Shown one piece after another: positions 9,005-17,611 of a stretch of 64,000 nt of DNA. Made by a program: the position numbers and the translations under genes. Position 1 is the first letter of the stretch; every line of letters starts with the position of its first letter. Source of the DNA: Planctomycetota bacterium (GTDB taxonomy: Bacteria > Planctomycetota > B15-G4 > SIAN01); the NCBI GenBank assembly GCA_028289345.1, contig JANQQL010000033.1, positions 620,001-684,000 on the forward strand. Reading direction: 5' to 3'. Under the pieces are notes generated by a model. It saw nothing but the letters and a program-made list of their open reading frames with translations. It was not told the DNA's origin and did no database searches.

Positions 9005-10297
9005 ATGAAGATCCTGCACTTGACCCCCGGAACCGGGCACTTCTACTGCGGAAGTTGCCTTCGCGACCAAGACCTCTGTCGCCAGTTGCAAGAACTGGGT
9101 CACGAAGTGCTGATGGTGCCGCTGTATCTCCCGTTCGTTCTTCAGGAGGGGGACTCCCTGGGCAAAGATGCCCCGGTGTTTCTCGGCGGCGTGAATATGT
9201 ATCTACAGCAGAAAGCCGCCTGGTCGAAGAAGCTGCCCGGCTGGTTACGGCGCCTGTTCGATGCTCCCCGGTTCCTGCGTTTCGTCTCCCGGTTCGGGGA
9301 CATGACCGACGCACCGCTCCTGGGCGAACTCACGCTCTCGACCTTGCGCGGAGAAGAAGGCAACCAAGCCCAAGAACTCGAACGGCTGGTGAAGTGGCTG
9401 CAAGGAGAGCCGAAAATGGACGTCGTCTGCTTGTCCAACATCATGTTGGTCGGAGCGGCTCGACGCCTGCGCCAAGCCCTCGGCACACCCATCGTGTGCA
9501 GCATGCAAGGCGAGCTTCCCTTCTTGGACTCGCTGCCTTCGGCATATCGCGAGGCGGCCTGGCAAACCGTCCGCGAACGCGCCCAAGACGTGGACGCGTT
9601 CCTGGCAGTCAGCCATCATTACGGTGAACAACTTCGCCAACGCTTGGACCTGCCAAAGGAAAAGGTTCACGTCGTCCACAACGGCATTGCCACCGAAGAC
9701 TGGAGTGAGCCACGCGACCAGCAAGGGCCTCCGGTCTTGGGATTCCTCGCGCGACTCTGCGAAGAAAAAGGTCTGCCGGAGTTGGTGGATGCATTCGTCC
9801 GCCTGAAGCAAAGCGGCCGTGTTCCTGACCTCCGCCTTCGTGCGGTAGGGGTGACGTTGAAGATGGATCTGCCGCTGCTCGAATCCCTGCGCCGCCAGTT
9901 ACGCAAGGCCGGATTTGAAGACTCCGCGGAGTTCCACAGCAACGTGGACAAGTCCGAGAAGATCCGACTGGTCAAGACATTCACCGTGCTGTCGGTACCG
10001 GCCAACTACGAAGAGTCCTTCGGACTTTACCTACTCGAGGCCATGGCAAGCGGCATCCCCGTCGTCCAACCTCGCCACGCTGCGTTTCCAGAGATTTTGG
10101 AAGCCACCGGCGGCGGGGTCCTGTGTGAGCCGAGAGATCCCGCGGACCTCGCCGACAAACTGGAAGGTCTGTTCCTCGATCCCGAACGACGAGAGCATCT
10201 CGGACGCACAGGACAACGAGCGGTGGAGCAAGGCTTCACCGCAAGGCACATGGCCAGTGGGTTCGCGGACGTTTGTAAGATGGTGATCGCGAACTGA
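9005..10297 (+). CDS. GT4-family glycosyltransferase
   Basis: 430-residue GT-B fold glycosyltransferase. The N-terminal domain opens MKILHLTPGTGHFYCGSCL, and the C-terminal domain contains 'GFLARLCEEKGLPELVDAF', 'VPANYEESFGLYLLEAMASGIPVV' and a G-rich 'ATGGGVLCEP', the usual nucleotide-sugar binding and E-x7-E motif of GT4. It transfers a sugar from a nucleotide donor to an unknown acceptor. A GTG at 8987 overlaps the upstream stop, but the ATG at 9005 gives the normal family N-terminus. It implies that the product of this locus is a glycoside or glycolipid. Confidence 0.87.
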   Translation: MKILHLTPGTGHFYCGSCLRDQDLCRQLQELGHEVLMVPLYLPFVLQEGDSLGKDAPVFLGGVNMYLQQKAAWSKKLPGWLRRLFDAPRFLRFVSRFGDMTDAPLLGELTLSTLRGEEGNQAQELERLVKWLQGEPKMDVVCLSNIMLVGAARRLRQALGTPIVCSMQGELPFLDSLPSAYREAAWQTVRERAQDVDAFLAVSHHYGEQLRQRLDLPKEKVHVVHNGIATEDWSEPRDQQGPPVLGFLARLCEEKGLPELVDAFVRLKQSGRVPDLRLRAVGVTLKMDLPLLESLRRQLRKAGFEDSAEFHSNVDKSEKIRLVKTFTVLSVPANYEESFGLYLLEAMASGIPVVQPRHAAFPEILEATGGGVLCEPRDPADLADKLEGLFLDPERREHLGRTGQRAVEQGFTARHMASGFADVCKMVIAN

Positions 10298-10318
10298 GTC
10301 CGGAGACCGACCCTGGCC

Positions 10319-10765
10319 ATGGCTTCCACCTTCACGACCCGCAGAATCATCGAATTCGCCGAAACCGACATGGCGGGGATCGTGCATTTCTCCAATTTCT
10401 TTCGCTACATGGAAGCCACCGAGCACGAGTTTTTCCGCTCCCAAGGTTTGGTCCTGCACGAAGACACTTCCGAGGGAATGATCGGATGGGCTCGGGTCCA
10501 TGCCGAATGTGACTACCGCTTTCCCCTGAAGTACCTCGACGAAGTCGAGATCCAACTGTTCGTGGAAGAAAAGACCGGGCGCTCTCTGAGTTACCGCTTT
10601 CGATTCTGGAAGGACGACCAGGGCCCGGTGTTGTGTGCCGAGGGACAGCTGCGAGTCGTTTGCATCGTGAGGCCTCCGAACGAGCAGAAGATTCGCGCTC
10701 GTCAGATTCCGGAAGACATCGCGGCGCGCATCGAGGTCGCTTCCGGAAAACCCTGGGAACTGTGA
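10319..10765 (+). CDS. acyl-CoA thioesterase, YbgC/4HBT family
   Basis: 148-residue hotdog-fold protein. 'EFAETDMAGIVHFSNFFRYME' (residues 12-32) is the 4-hydroxybenzoyl-CoA thioesterase/YbgC signature, with the catalytic Asp at 17. Such enzymes hydrolyse short-chain, aromatic or fatty acyl thioesters in the cytoplasm. It is 21 bases after the glycosyltransferase. Together with the ligase and acyl reductase nearby, it could release or recycle the acyl group handled by this operon. Confidence 0.88.
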   Translation: MASTFTTRRIIEFAETDMAGIVHFSNFFRYMEATEHEFFRSQGLVLHEDTSEGMIGWARVHAECDYRFPLKYLDEVEIQLFVEEKTGRSLSYRFRFWKDDQGPVLCAEGQLRVVCIVRPPNEQKIRARQIPEDIAARIEVASGKPWEL

Positions 10766-10806
10766 CCGACTCCCACCCAAGCAATTCCAAACAGGAAGGA
10801 ACGAGC

Positions 10807-11349
10807 ATGCCATCGGAATCCTCCGGCCATCTTTGGCTGGCCTTCGCATTCATGAGCGCCGTGTGCTGGGGCCTTTACGGCCTGTTCTTGCACTCCGGGC
10901 AAATGGCGATGAGCGACCCGCAGAACGGCCGCTACAAGGCCTTTCTCTGGGTGGGCGTTGCGTACTTGCTGATTGCGGTGTTGGGTCCCGCCATCCTCCT
11001 GTGGATGAACAAATCGAACTGGCAGATGCCGGGTGCAGGGGTGAAATGGTCGTTGATCGCCGGAGCCCTCGGCGCAATCGGGGCCTTGGGGGTGCTGCTG
11101 TCGTTCGGCGCGAAAGGCCAACCGGCCGTCGTCATGTCGATCATCTTCGCGGCCGCTCCGGTGGTGAATGCGGTGGTCGCTCTCATCCTTCACCCGCCCG
11201 CCGGAGGGGTCTCCTCTCTGCGCTGGCCGTTCTTGCTCGGCATCCTCCTCGCGGCACTCGGCGGAACCTTGGTTTCGCTCTACAAGCCGGCTCCTGGCGG
11301 AGGTTCCCCGCCTCCGGCATCCCCGTCCGAAAGCGGATCTGCCTCGTGA
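10807..11349 (+). CDS. small DMT/EamA-like membrane protein
   Basis: 180-residue integral membrane protein with five hydrophobic helices and a Pro/Ser-rich C-terminal tail. Its length and spacing resemble one half of a drug/metabolite transporter (EamA-like), but no diagnostic motif confirms that, so the function is open. The start at 10807 has a clear AGGAAGGA site. Its stop overlaps the GTG start of the ABC ATPase (GTGA), indicating one operon with the exporter. Confidence 0.65.
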   Translation: MPSESSGHLWLAFAFMSAVCWGLYGLFLHSGQMAMSDPQNGRYKAFLWVGVAYLLIAVLGPAILLWMNKSNWQMPGAGVKWSLIAGALGAIGALGVLLSFGAKGQPAVVMSIIFAAAPVVNAVVALILHPPAGGVSSLRWPFLLGILLAALGGTLVSLYKPAPGGGSPPPASPSESGSAS

Positions 11350-12053
11350 GTTCGACCGCGGAGAGTTCTGCCCTGGTCGAGCTGCGAGGCGTTCACCAGT
11401 CTTTCGGCAGTGGCGAAACCGAGGTTCGCGTCCTGGAAGACGTGAATTGGCGGCTCGGCAAAGGGGAAGCGGTGGCCGTCGTCGGCCCCTCGGGTTCGGG
11501 CAAGAGCACGCTCCTGAATCTGGTTGGGGGACTGATGCAGCCGACCGCCGGCCAAGTCTTGTTCGAAGGGGTCGACTTGGCCCAACGGTCCGCAGAACAG
11601 CTGGCCGATTTGCGCAACCAGAAGATGGGCTTCGTCTTCCAATCGCACCACCTGCTGCCCCAGTGCACGGCTTTGGAAAACGTCCTACTTCCGACCCTTG
11701 CTTCGGGGACCAAGCCGGAAACTCTCCGTGACCGTGCCGAGGAACTCCTGGTTCGGGTCGGACTCGAAGGTCGCAGCAGCCACCGACCCGCGCAACTCTC
11801 CGGAGGAGAGCGGCAGCGAGTGGCGGCGGTGCGAGCTCTGATCCTGCAACCGGAGTTGTTGCTGGCCGACGAGCCCACCGGCTCCTTGGATGCCCGCTCA
11901 GCCGACTCTCTCGGGGAACTCCTGGCCGACCTCAATCAACAAGAAGGCGTGACCATGATGGTGGTGACTCACTCCCCACGACTTGCCGAGCGCATGGGAC
12001 ACTGCATGGAACTGGCCCAAGGAACGCTCCGCGGGGAAGGACTCCCGAAGTGA
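11346..12053 (+). CDS. ABC transporter ATP-binding protein (LolD/MacB type)
   Basis: 235-residue ATPase with all family motifs: Walker A GPSGSGKST (residues 47-55), Q-loop 'FVFQSHHLLPQ', signature LSGGERQR, Walker B 'ELLLADEPTGSLD' and the switch His in 'VVTH'. The sequence style is that of the LolD/MacB/FtsE group, which works with FtsX-type permeases to move lipoproteins, lipids or peptides across the envelope rather than to import solutes. It is coupled by GTGA overlaps to the genes on both sides. A longer in-frame extension upstream is the shadow of the membrane protein gene. Confidence 0.93.
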   Translation: MSSTAESSALVELRGVHQSFGSGETEVRVLEDVNWRLGKGEAVAVVGPSGSGKSTLLNLVGGLMQPTAGQVLFEGVDLAQRSAEQLADLRNQKMGFVFQSHHLLPQCTALENVLLPTLASGTKPETLRDRAEELLVRVGLEGRSSHRPAQLSGGERQRVAAVRALILQPELLLADEPTGSLDARSADSLGELLADLNQQEGVTMMVVTHSPRLAERMGHCMELAQGTLRGEGLPK

Positions 12054-15000
12054 TCTCCCGCTGGTCGCTCGCCAGGAAGAGTCTGTGCCACTTCTGGCGA
12101 TCCCATCTGGGTGTGTTGCTGGGAACGGCGATTTCCAGCACCGTGTTGGTCGGGGCGCTGGGTGTGGGGGACTCGGTGCGCAACAGCCTTCGGCAACAGG
12201 CCGTGGCCCGCATCGGACAAGTGAATGCCGTACTCGCCAGCGGCGACCGGTTCTTTCAACAAGCACTGGTTTCTCGCCTCGACCAAGCACTCCCCAATTC
12301 GACCCTCGCGGGACTCGTGATGACCCGTGGCGTGGTGGCCACTCCGGACGCGTCGGCCCGCGCGAATCGAGTGCAGGTCCTCGGCATCGACTCGTCGTTC
12401 TTCCAATTGTCCGCCCAGGCCGCTCCGGAACTCGCTCCCGGCTCTCGAGAAGTCGTCCTCAACCAACGATTGGCGGATCACCTCCGCGTTTCCGATGGCG
12501 ATTCGGTGATCTTGCGCGTGGAGATTCCCAGCGGTCTGCCGCGCGACATGGTGCTCGGAGGCGAAGAAGACGCCTTGGTCGCGCTACGCGCCCAGGTGAA
12601 GACGGTGGTCGGCCCGGATCACTTCGGTCGCTTCGCGCTCACCGCGGATCCCGTCCCTCCCTTCAACGCATATGTGAGCGCCGATTGGCTGCGAAAAGAG
12701 TGGGAACTCGAAGAACGGGCCAACGCGATTCTCGTTGGGGGAGATCCGGTCGCCCCTGCGGTTCTGGAACAGGCTCTCGCGGAACAATGGACCCTGGAAG
12801 ACGGCGAACTCGAATTTCGCCCCCACGAGTCCCTCGACCTCGTCGAAGTGAAAACGCGACGAGTGTTCCTGGATCCCGCCGTTCTGAGTGCCGCGAACCG
12901 CAGCGCCGAGGCAGGGATCGCGGTCATGACCTACTTCGTCAACGAACTCTCGGTCGGGGAACGAACGACTCCGTATTCCATGGTGTCGGCTCTCACCCGA
13001 TTCGGAACGAACTCACAATCGTCGATCGGCAATCCCGCCGCCCCCAGCGTATTGGAGAAACTGACCGGTGATGACCTGGCCATCCAATCCTGGCTGGCCG
13101 AGGATCTGGCTGCCGCTCCGGGAGATTCCCTGACGCTCCGCTACTACGTGATCAACGAACAACGGCGTTTGCAGGAGGAACAGCACACGTTCCAGGTTCG
13201 TCACGTGGTGGAGCGGGAAGGCTGGACCGCCGACCCGGAATTGATGCCCGACTTTCCCGGCTTGGTGGACGCGGAAAACTGCCGCGATTGGGAACCAGGA
13301 ATCCCGGTCGACTTGGATCGCATTCGCGACAAGGACGAGGCCTACTGGGACGACCACCGCGGCACTCCGAAGGCGTTTCTTTCGTGGGACACCGCCACCC
13401 GACTGTGGAGCAATCGCTTCGGAGGCTGCACCGCGTTGCGGGTCAACGCCTCCCAAGCGTCCGCGTTTCGGGAACTTCTGCGTGACCGTCTGACTCCGCG
13501 CGACCTGGGGCTGTTCTTTCAAGACGTTCGCCAGGCGGCCATGCAGACCACGGCGGCCACCGACTTTGGCAGTCTATTTCTGGGGCTGAGTCTGTTTCTG
13601 ATTGGGGCAGCTGGACTCCTGACGGTGTTGCTGTTCAGCTTTTCGGTCACCCAACGGAGCAGTGAAATTGGAACCTTGCGATGCTTGGGATTTCGCCGAG
13701 CTCGAATCCTGGGACTTCTTCTCCGGGAAGCCGCGCTGGTCGCGGTTCTCGGCGCCGCCCTCGGCATTCCGACGGGCCTGCTGTACACCCGCGGCATCCT
13801 GACCGCGCTCAACAGCATCTGGAGTGACGCCGTGGCCGGCACCATCCTTGGCTTCGCACCGGGACCGATGGCGGTGGGGGTGGGGGCGCTGAGCGCGGTC
13901 GTCGTGGCGCTGATCGCCATTGCGGCCACCCTGCGAGGTGTGCTCAAGCAAGCAGACGTGTCCTTGTTGACCGCGAACGAAGGAGTGGTCGCCCCTGCCG
14001 AAACCCTCCCCCCGAAGCCTTCTCGAGTCTCTCTGGCCATCGCGATCTCCGGCCTCGCCAGTGCCGCCGCGGTTTGCCTCAGCGTCGACGCCGCGGCGGG
14101 AACCGCTGCCGCCGGTGCATATTTCGGTGCAGGAGCTGGGTGCTTGATCGGGTTGCTCGCGACCTTCCGGTGGGGATTGGGGCGAACGTCTCGTTCGACC
14201 AAGGTTCTGGCACATTCGATCTCTCAACTCGGACGCCGATCGAGTGCACGACGACCGGGCCGCAGCTTGGCAACCGTCGCGTTGCTGGCCACCGGAGTGT
14301 TCCTGGTCTTGTCGGTCGGGGTGTACCGACTCGATGTTCCTGAGCGGGGCGCTCGAGATTCCGGCACGGGTGGGTTCGCGCTCTGGGCCGAGACCACGTT
14401 GCCCGTCCACCAAGATCTGAACAGTGAGTCCGCTCGGGAAAACTACGGCCTGGAAGACTTCGACTGGAGTGGCGTGTCGTTCGTTCCCTTCCGGGTGCGG
14501 CCCGGCGACGACGCCAGCTGTCTGAATCTCAACCTTTCCCAGCACCCAACGCTGTTGGGGGTGGATCCTGGGTTGCTCGCCAGTCGAAACGCGTTCGTGT
14601 TCCAAGACGTGTGGAGCGGTTCGCGCGCGACCGACTCGCCTTGGGAACTTCTGGAAGAGGGGGGAGACGGCTGGATTCCCGCCATCGGCGATCAAGCCAG
14701 TGTGACCTGGGCACTTCACAAGAAGTTGGGTGACGTTTTGCAATATCAGGACGAACGAGGTCATGCGTGGCCGGTGAAAATCGTTGGGACTCTCCGTGGT
14801 TCAATTTTGCAAGGGAACTTGGTGGTCGCCGAACAAGACCTGGAAGCTGCTTTTCCAACGGTTAGCGGTTCCCAACGTTTCCTGATCGACGCCCCCTGGG
14901 AAAACCGAGAAGAGGTCGCCCAACAGTTGACCCGAGGACTGGAAGACCGTGGCATGGAGGTGGTGACCACTCAGCAACGGCTCGCCGAATTCTCTGCCGT

Positions 15001-15391
15001 GCAGAATTCCTACCTGACCATTTTCCAGGTTTTGGGAGCCTTGGGACTTCTCTTGGGGAGCGTGGGGTTGTGGATGGTAGTTCTGCGCAACGTGGTCGAA
15101 CGCCGGGGAGAAATGGCACTGCTGGACGTCATCGGCTTTCGCCGGCCCCAGATTCGGCAACTCTTGGTGAGTGAGCACTTCTGGTTGCTCTTGGCGGGGT
15201 TGGTCAGCGGAACGGTTGCCGCCCTGCTGGCGATTCGTCCCGCGCTCCGAGGAACCGCATCGACGTCTCCGTTCGACCCATGGACTTGGGGCATGGTGGC
15301 AGGGGTGGTGGTCCTCGGTACCCTCTGGGTGGTGCTGGCGTCCCGTTTCGCCGTTCGCGGGAATCCTTGGGTCGCCCTGCAACGCGAATAG
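12050..15391 (+). CDS. large FtsX/MacB-type ABC permease
   Basis: 1113-residue permease, partner of the preceding ATPase. An N-terminal anchor near residues 20-40 is followed by a very large periplasmic region (about 45-500), then a first FtsX-type membrane block ('LGLSLFLIGAAGLLTVLLFSFSV', about residues 500-640), further hydrophobic helices near 670-720, a second periplasmic region, and a final FtsX block near residues 980-1110. The layout is that of the two-block LolC/E-like or YbbP-like exporters, at the long end of their size range. Acidic, Trp-poor periplasmic parts suggest contact with an envelope substrate. The substrate is unknown; the neighbouring glycosyltransferase and acyl genes suggest a lipid or lipid-linked sugar. 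Confidence 0.88.
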   Translation: MISRWSLARKSLCHFWRSHLGVLLGTAISSTVLVGALGVGDSVRNSLRQQAVARIGQVNAVLASGDRFFQQALVSRLDQALPNSTLAGLVMTRGVVATPDASARANRVQVLGIDSSFFQLSAQAAPELAPGSREVVLNQRLADHLRVSDGDSVILRVEIPSGLPRDMVLGGEEDALVALRAQVKTVVGPDHFGRFALTADPVPPFNAYVSADWLRKEWELEERANAILVGGDPVAPAVLEQALAEQWTLEDGELEFRPHESLDLVEVKTRRVFLDPAVLSAANRSAEAGIAVMTYFVNELSVGERTTPYSMVSALTRFGTNSQSSIGNPAAPSVLEKLTGDDLAIQSWLAEDLAAAPGDSLTLRYYVINEQRRLQEEQHTFQVRHVVEREGWTADPELMPDFPGLVDAENCRDWEPGIPVDLDRIRDKDEAYWDDHRGTPKAFLSWDTATRLWSNRFGGCTALRVNASQASAFRELLRDRLTPRDLGLFFQDVRQAAMQTTAATDFGSLFLGLSLFLIGAAGLLTVLLFSFSVTQRSSEIGTLRCLGFRRARILGLLLREAALVAVLGAALGIPTGLLYTRGILTALNSIWSDAVAGTILGFAPGPMAVGVGALSAVVVALIAIAATLRGVLKQADVSLLTANEGVVAPAETLPPKPSRVSLAIAISGLASAAAVCLSVDAAAGTAAAGAYFGAGAGCLIGLLATFRWGLGRTSRSTKVLAHSISQLGRRSSARRPGRSLATVALLATGVFLVLSVGVYRLDVPERGARDSGTGGFALWAETTLPVHQDLNSESARENYGLEDFDWSGVSFVPFRVRPGDDASCLNLNLSQHPTLLGVDPGLLASRNAFVFQDVWSGSRATDSPWELLEEGGDGWIPAIGDQASVTWALHKKLGDVLQYQDERGHAWPVKIVGTLRGSILQGNLVVAEQDLEAAFPTVSGSQRFLIDAPWENREEVAQQLTRGLEDRGMEVVTTQQRLAEFSAVQNSYLTIFQVLGALGLLLGSVGLWMVVLRNVVERRGEMALLDVIGFRRPQIRQLLVSEHFWLLLAGLVSGTVAALLAIRPALRGTASTSPFDPWTWGMVAGVVVLGTLWVVLASRFAVRGNPWVALQRE

Positions 15392-15405
15392 AAAGAGAGG
15401 ACACG

Positions 15406-15966
15406 ATGATCAGAGTTCGATTTCGACGGCCGGGGCACTCCTCGTTGTGGAGCGCGGCGCTGCTCGTTCTGGTGACCCTGCCGCTCCCCGCGGCGACCGT
15501 CTCCTCGAAGACCGAGGACGCCGAGGAAACAGCGGAGGCTCTCCAGGAAAAGCGCGAACAAGAGTTCATGGAGATGCTGAGTGGAGTCAAGCTGACCGGA
15601 TCCTTCACCGCCAACGACTCTCCGGCCGATCAGCCCCTCACGGAAGAGAGCTACACGATCACCAAGGTCAGCAAGATTTCCGATCACTTGTTTCTGTTCG
15701 ACGCTCGGGTGCAGTACGCGGGACGTGACGTGAGGGTGCCGATTCCGCTGAATGTCTACTGGGCCGACGACACCCCGGTGATCACCCTCACCGATATGAC
15801 GATTCCAGGTCTTGGAACCTACACCGCCCGAGTCCTGTTCTATCGGGGGAAGTATGTCGGCACTTGGTCCGGCAAGACCCACGGCGGGCATATGTTCGGC
15901 CGCTACACCAAAATCGAACAGGAACCACCGGTCACGAAAGACGCCGCCGACTCGAACGGGAAATGA
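15406..15966 (+). CDS. secreted protein of unknown function
   Basis: 186 residues with a signal peptide (positively charged start, hydrophobic 'SLWSAALLVLVTLPLPAATV'), a Glu-rich coiled stretch (about residues 38-60) and a compact beta-rich domain ending 'GTWSGKTHGGHMFGRYTK'. I do not recognise a named family. The ATG at 15406 follows GAAAGAGAGG, 14 bases after the permease stop, so it is probably the periplasmic end of the exporter operon. Confidence 0.75.
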   Translation: MIRVRFRRPGHSSLWSAALLVLVTLPLPAATVSSKTEDAEETAEALQEKREQEFMEMLSGVKLTGSFTANDSPADQPLTEESYTITKVSKISDHLFLFDARVQYAGRDVRVPIPLNVYWADDTPVITLTDMTIPGLGTYTARVLFYRGKYVGTWSGKTHGGHMFGRYTKIEQEPPVTKDAADSNGK

Positions 15967-15990
15967 GCACGGAACTGCGGAGGAAGCTCG

Positions 15991-17331
15991 ATGGGGACCT
16001 GGATCACACTACTTTTCGCCGCCGCGACGACCTCGTCCACGGAAACCACTTCGGAACCTTGGCCCTCGTTCCGTGGCGCTCGGGCTTCGGGTGTCGCCGA
16101 GGGAGCCAAACCACCCACGGAGTGGGACTACGACGAACGCACGAACATTCAGTGGGAACGCTACATCCCGGGACTGGCCCACTCTTCTCCCGTGGTGTGG
16201 GGGGACACCATCTTCGTCACCACTGCCCTCCGAGAAGATGGCAATGAGGAAGAGCTGAAGATCGGTCTTTACGGCAGCATCGAGCCGGTGCCTGACGAAG
16301 GCGAGCAATCGTTCCAAGTCATGGCCATCGATCGCAACGACGGAGAGATTCTCTGGGAGGAAACAGCCTGGGTCGGATCACCCCGCTTCCCTCGCCATCC
16401 CAAGGGGAGCTTTGCCGCGTCTTCGCCCGCCACCAACGGTGACTACGTGGTCGCCTTTTTCGGCACTGAAGGCCTCTATTGCTTCGACTCGGAAGGCGAG
16501 TTGGCTTGGGAGAAAGATCTGGGAGAACTCAGCTCTTGCTTCTACATGGTCCCTTCCGCCGAATGGGGATTCTCCAGCTCTCCAGTCATCCATGAAGACA
16601 AAGTGATCGTCCAGTGTGACATTCAGAAAGGGTCCTTCCTGGCGGCTCTGGATTTGAAGACAGGAAAGGAGCTCTGGCGAACGGCAAGAGAGGAGGTGCC
16701 GACCTGGAGCACGCCGACCGTGGACATCCGCGACGGACGCCGTCAGATCATCGTCAACGGCTACAAACACATCGGTGCCTACGAACTCGACACCGGCAAG
16801 GAGATCTGGAAGCTGGTGGGGGGAGGAGACATCCCGGTTCCTGCCCCGGTCGTCGCTCATGACCTGGTCTTCATCACCAACGCTCACGGGCAAATGGCGC
16901 CGATCTACGCGATCGACACGATGGCCGAAGGCGAACTCACCATCGATGCCGACACCTGCGAAGGCATGGTGTGGAGCTATCCGACCCGGGGCAACTACAT
17001 GCAGACCCCGCTGGTCTATGGTGACCACCTTTACATGTGCACCGATGCGGGAGTCTTGACCTGCTACGTGGCACGCACCGGCGAGGAGAAGTACCGCCAG
17101 CGTCTTGGACGAGGGCAGTCCGGCTTCACGGCTTCGTCGGTGGCGGCCAACGGACACCTGTACTTCACCAGTGAAGACGGAGAGACCTACGTGGTCAAAG
17201 CTGGACCGAAGTACGAGGAAGTCGCGGTCAACGACAACGGGGAACCGACCATGGCGACTCCCGCCATCGCAGGAAACTCCCTGATCATCCGGACCCGCAG
17301 CTTCCTCATGAGCGTCGGCGAGGGACCGTGA
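15991..17331 (+). CDS. secreted PQQ-like beta-propeller protein
   Basis: 446-residue protein with a short signal peptide (MGTWITLLFAAATTS) and a beta-propeller of PQQ-like repeats: 'WPSFRGARASGVAEG' opening, then 'aLDLKTGKELWrT', 'AYELDTGKEIWKLvGGGD' and 'CYVARTGEEKYRQ' units. These proteins are abundant in planctomycetes; most have no known function. It closes the plus-strand run that begins at the window edge and is the third propeller in 17 kb. An intergenic stretch of 280 bases follows. Confidence 0.87.
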   Translation: MGTWITLLFAAATTSSTETTSEPWPSFRGARASGVAEGAKPPTEWDYDERTNIQWERYIPGLAHSSPVVWGDTIFVTTALREDGNEEELKIGLYGSIEPVPDEGEQSFQVMAIDRNDGEILWEETAWVGSPRFPRHPKGSFAASSPATNGDYVVAFFGTEGLYCFDSEGELAWEKDLGELSSCFYMVPSAEWGFSSSPVIHEDKVIVQCDIQKGSFLAALDLKTGKELWRTAREEVPTWSTPTVDIRDGRRQIIVNGYKHIGAYELDTGKEIWKLVGGGDIPVPAPVVAHDLVFITNAHGQMAPIYAIDTMAEGELTIDADTCEGMVWSYPTRGNYMQTPLVYGDHLYMCTDAGVLTCYVARTGEEKYRQRLGRGQSGFTASSVAANGHLYFTSEDGETYVVKAGPKYEEVAVNDNGEPTMATPAIAGNSLIIRTRSFLMSVGEGP

Positions 17332-17611
17332 ACCGGACAGGGGGCGTGCCGAATCGGGAGGGACCCCGGTAACGGAGTCGTCATCGCCGACTCGCGGCGG
17401 CGGATGCTCTCCCTTGGTCCGAACCCGCACTATTTGCTCGTTTCCCTGGGCGGCAAGGGTGGTTGACGACTGAATCCGCCCGTCGATCGATCCCGAAAGA
17501 ACCCGAAGTCGGTTTCCGTCGTACACTGGCGTGGTTTTTGTTGTCTCGAATGACCGCGACAACCTCTCCCGTTTCCAAGTTTCTTCCAAACCACAAAGCT
17601 CGACGCTCTCG

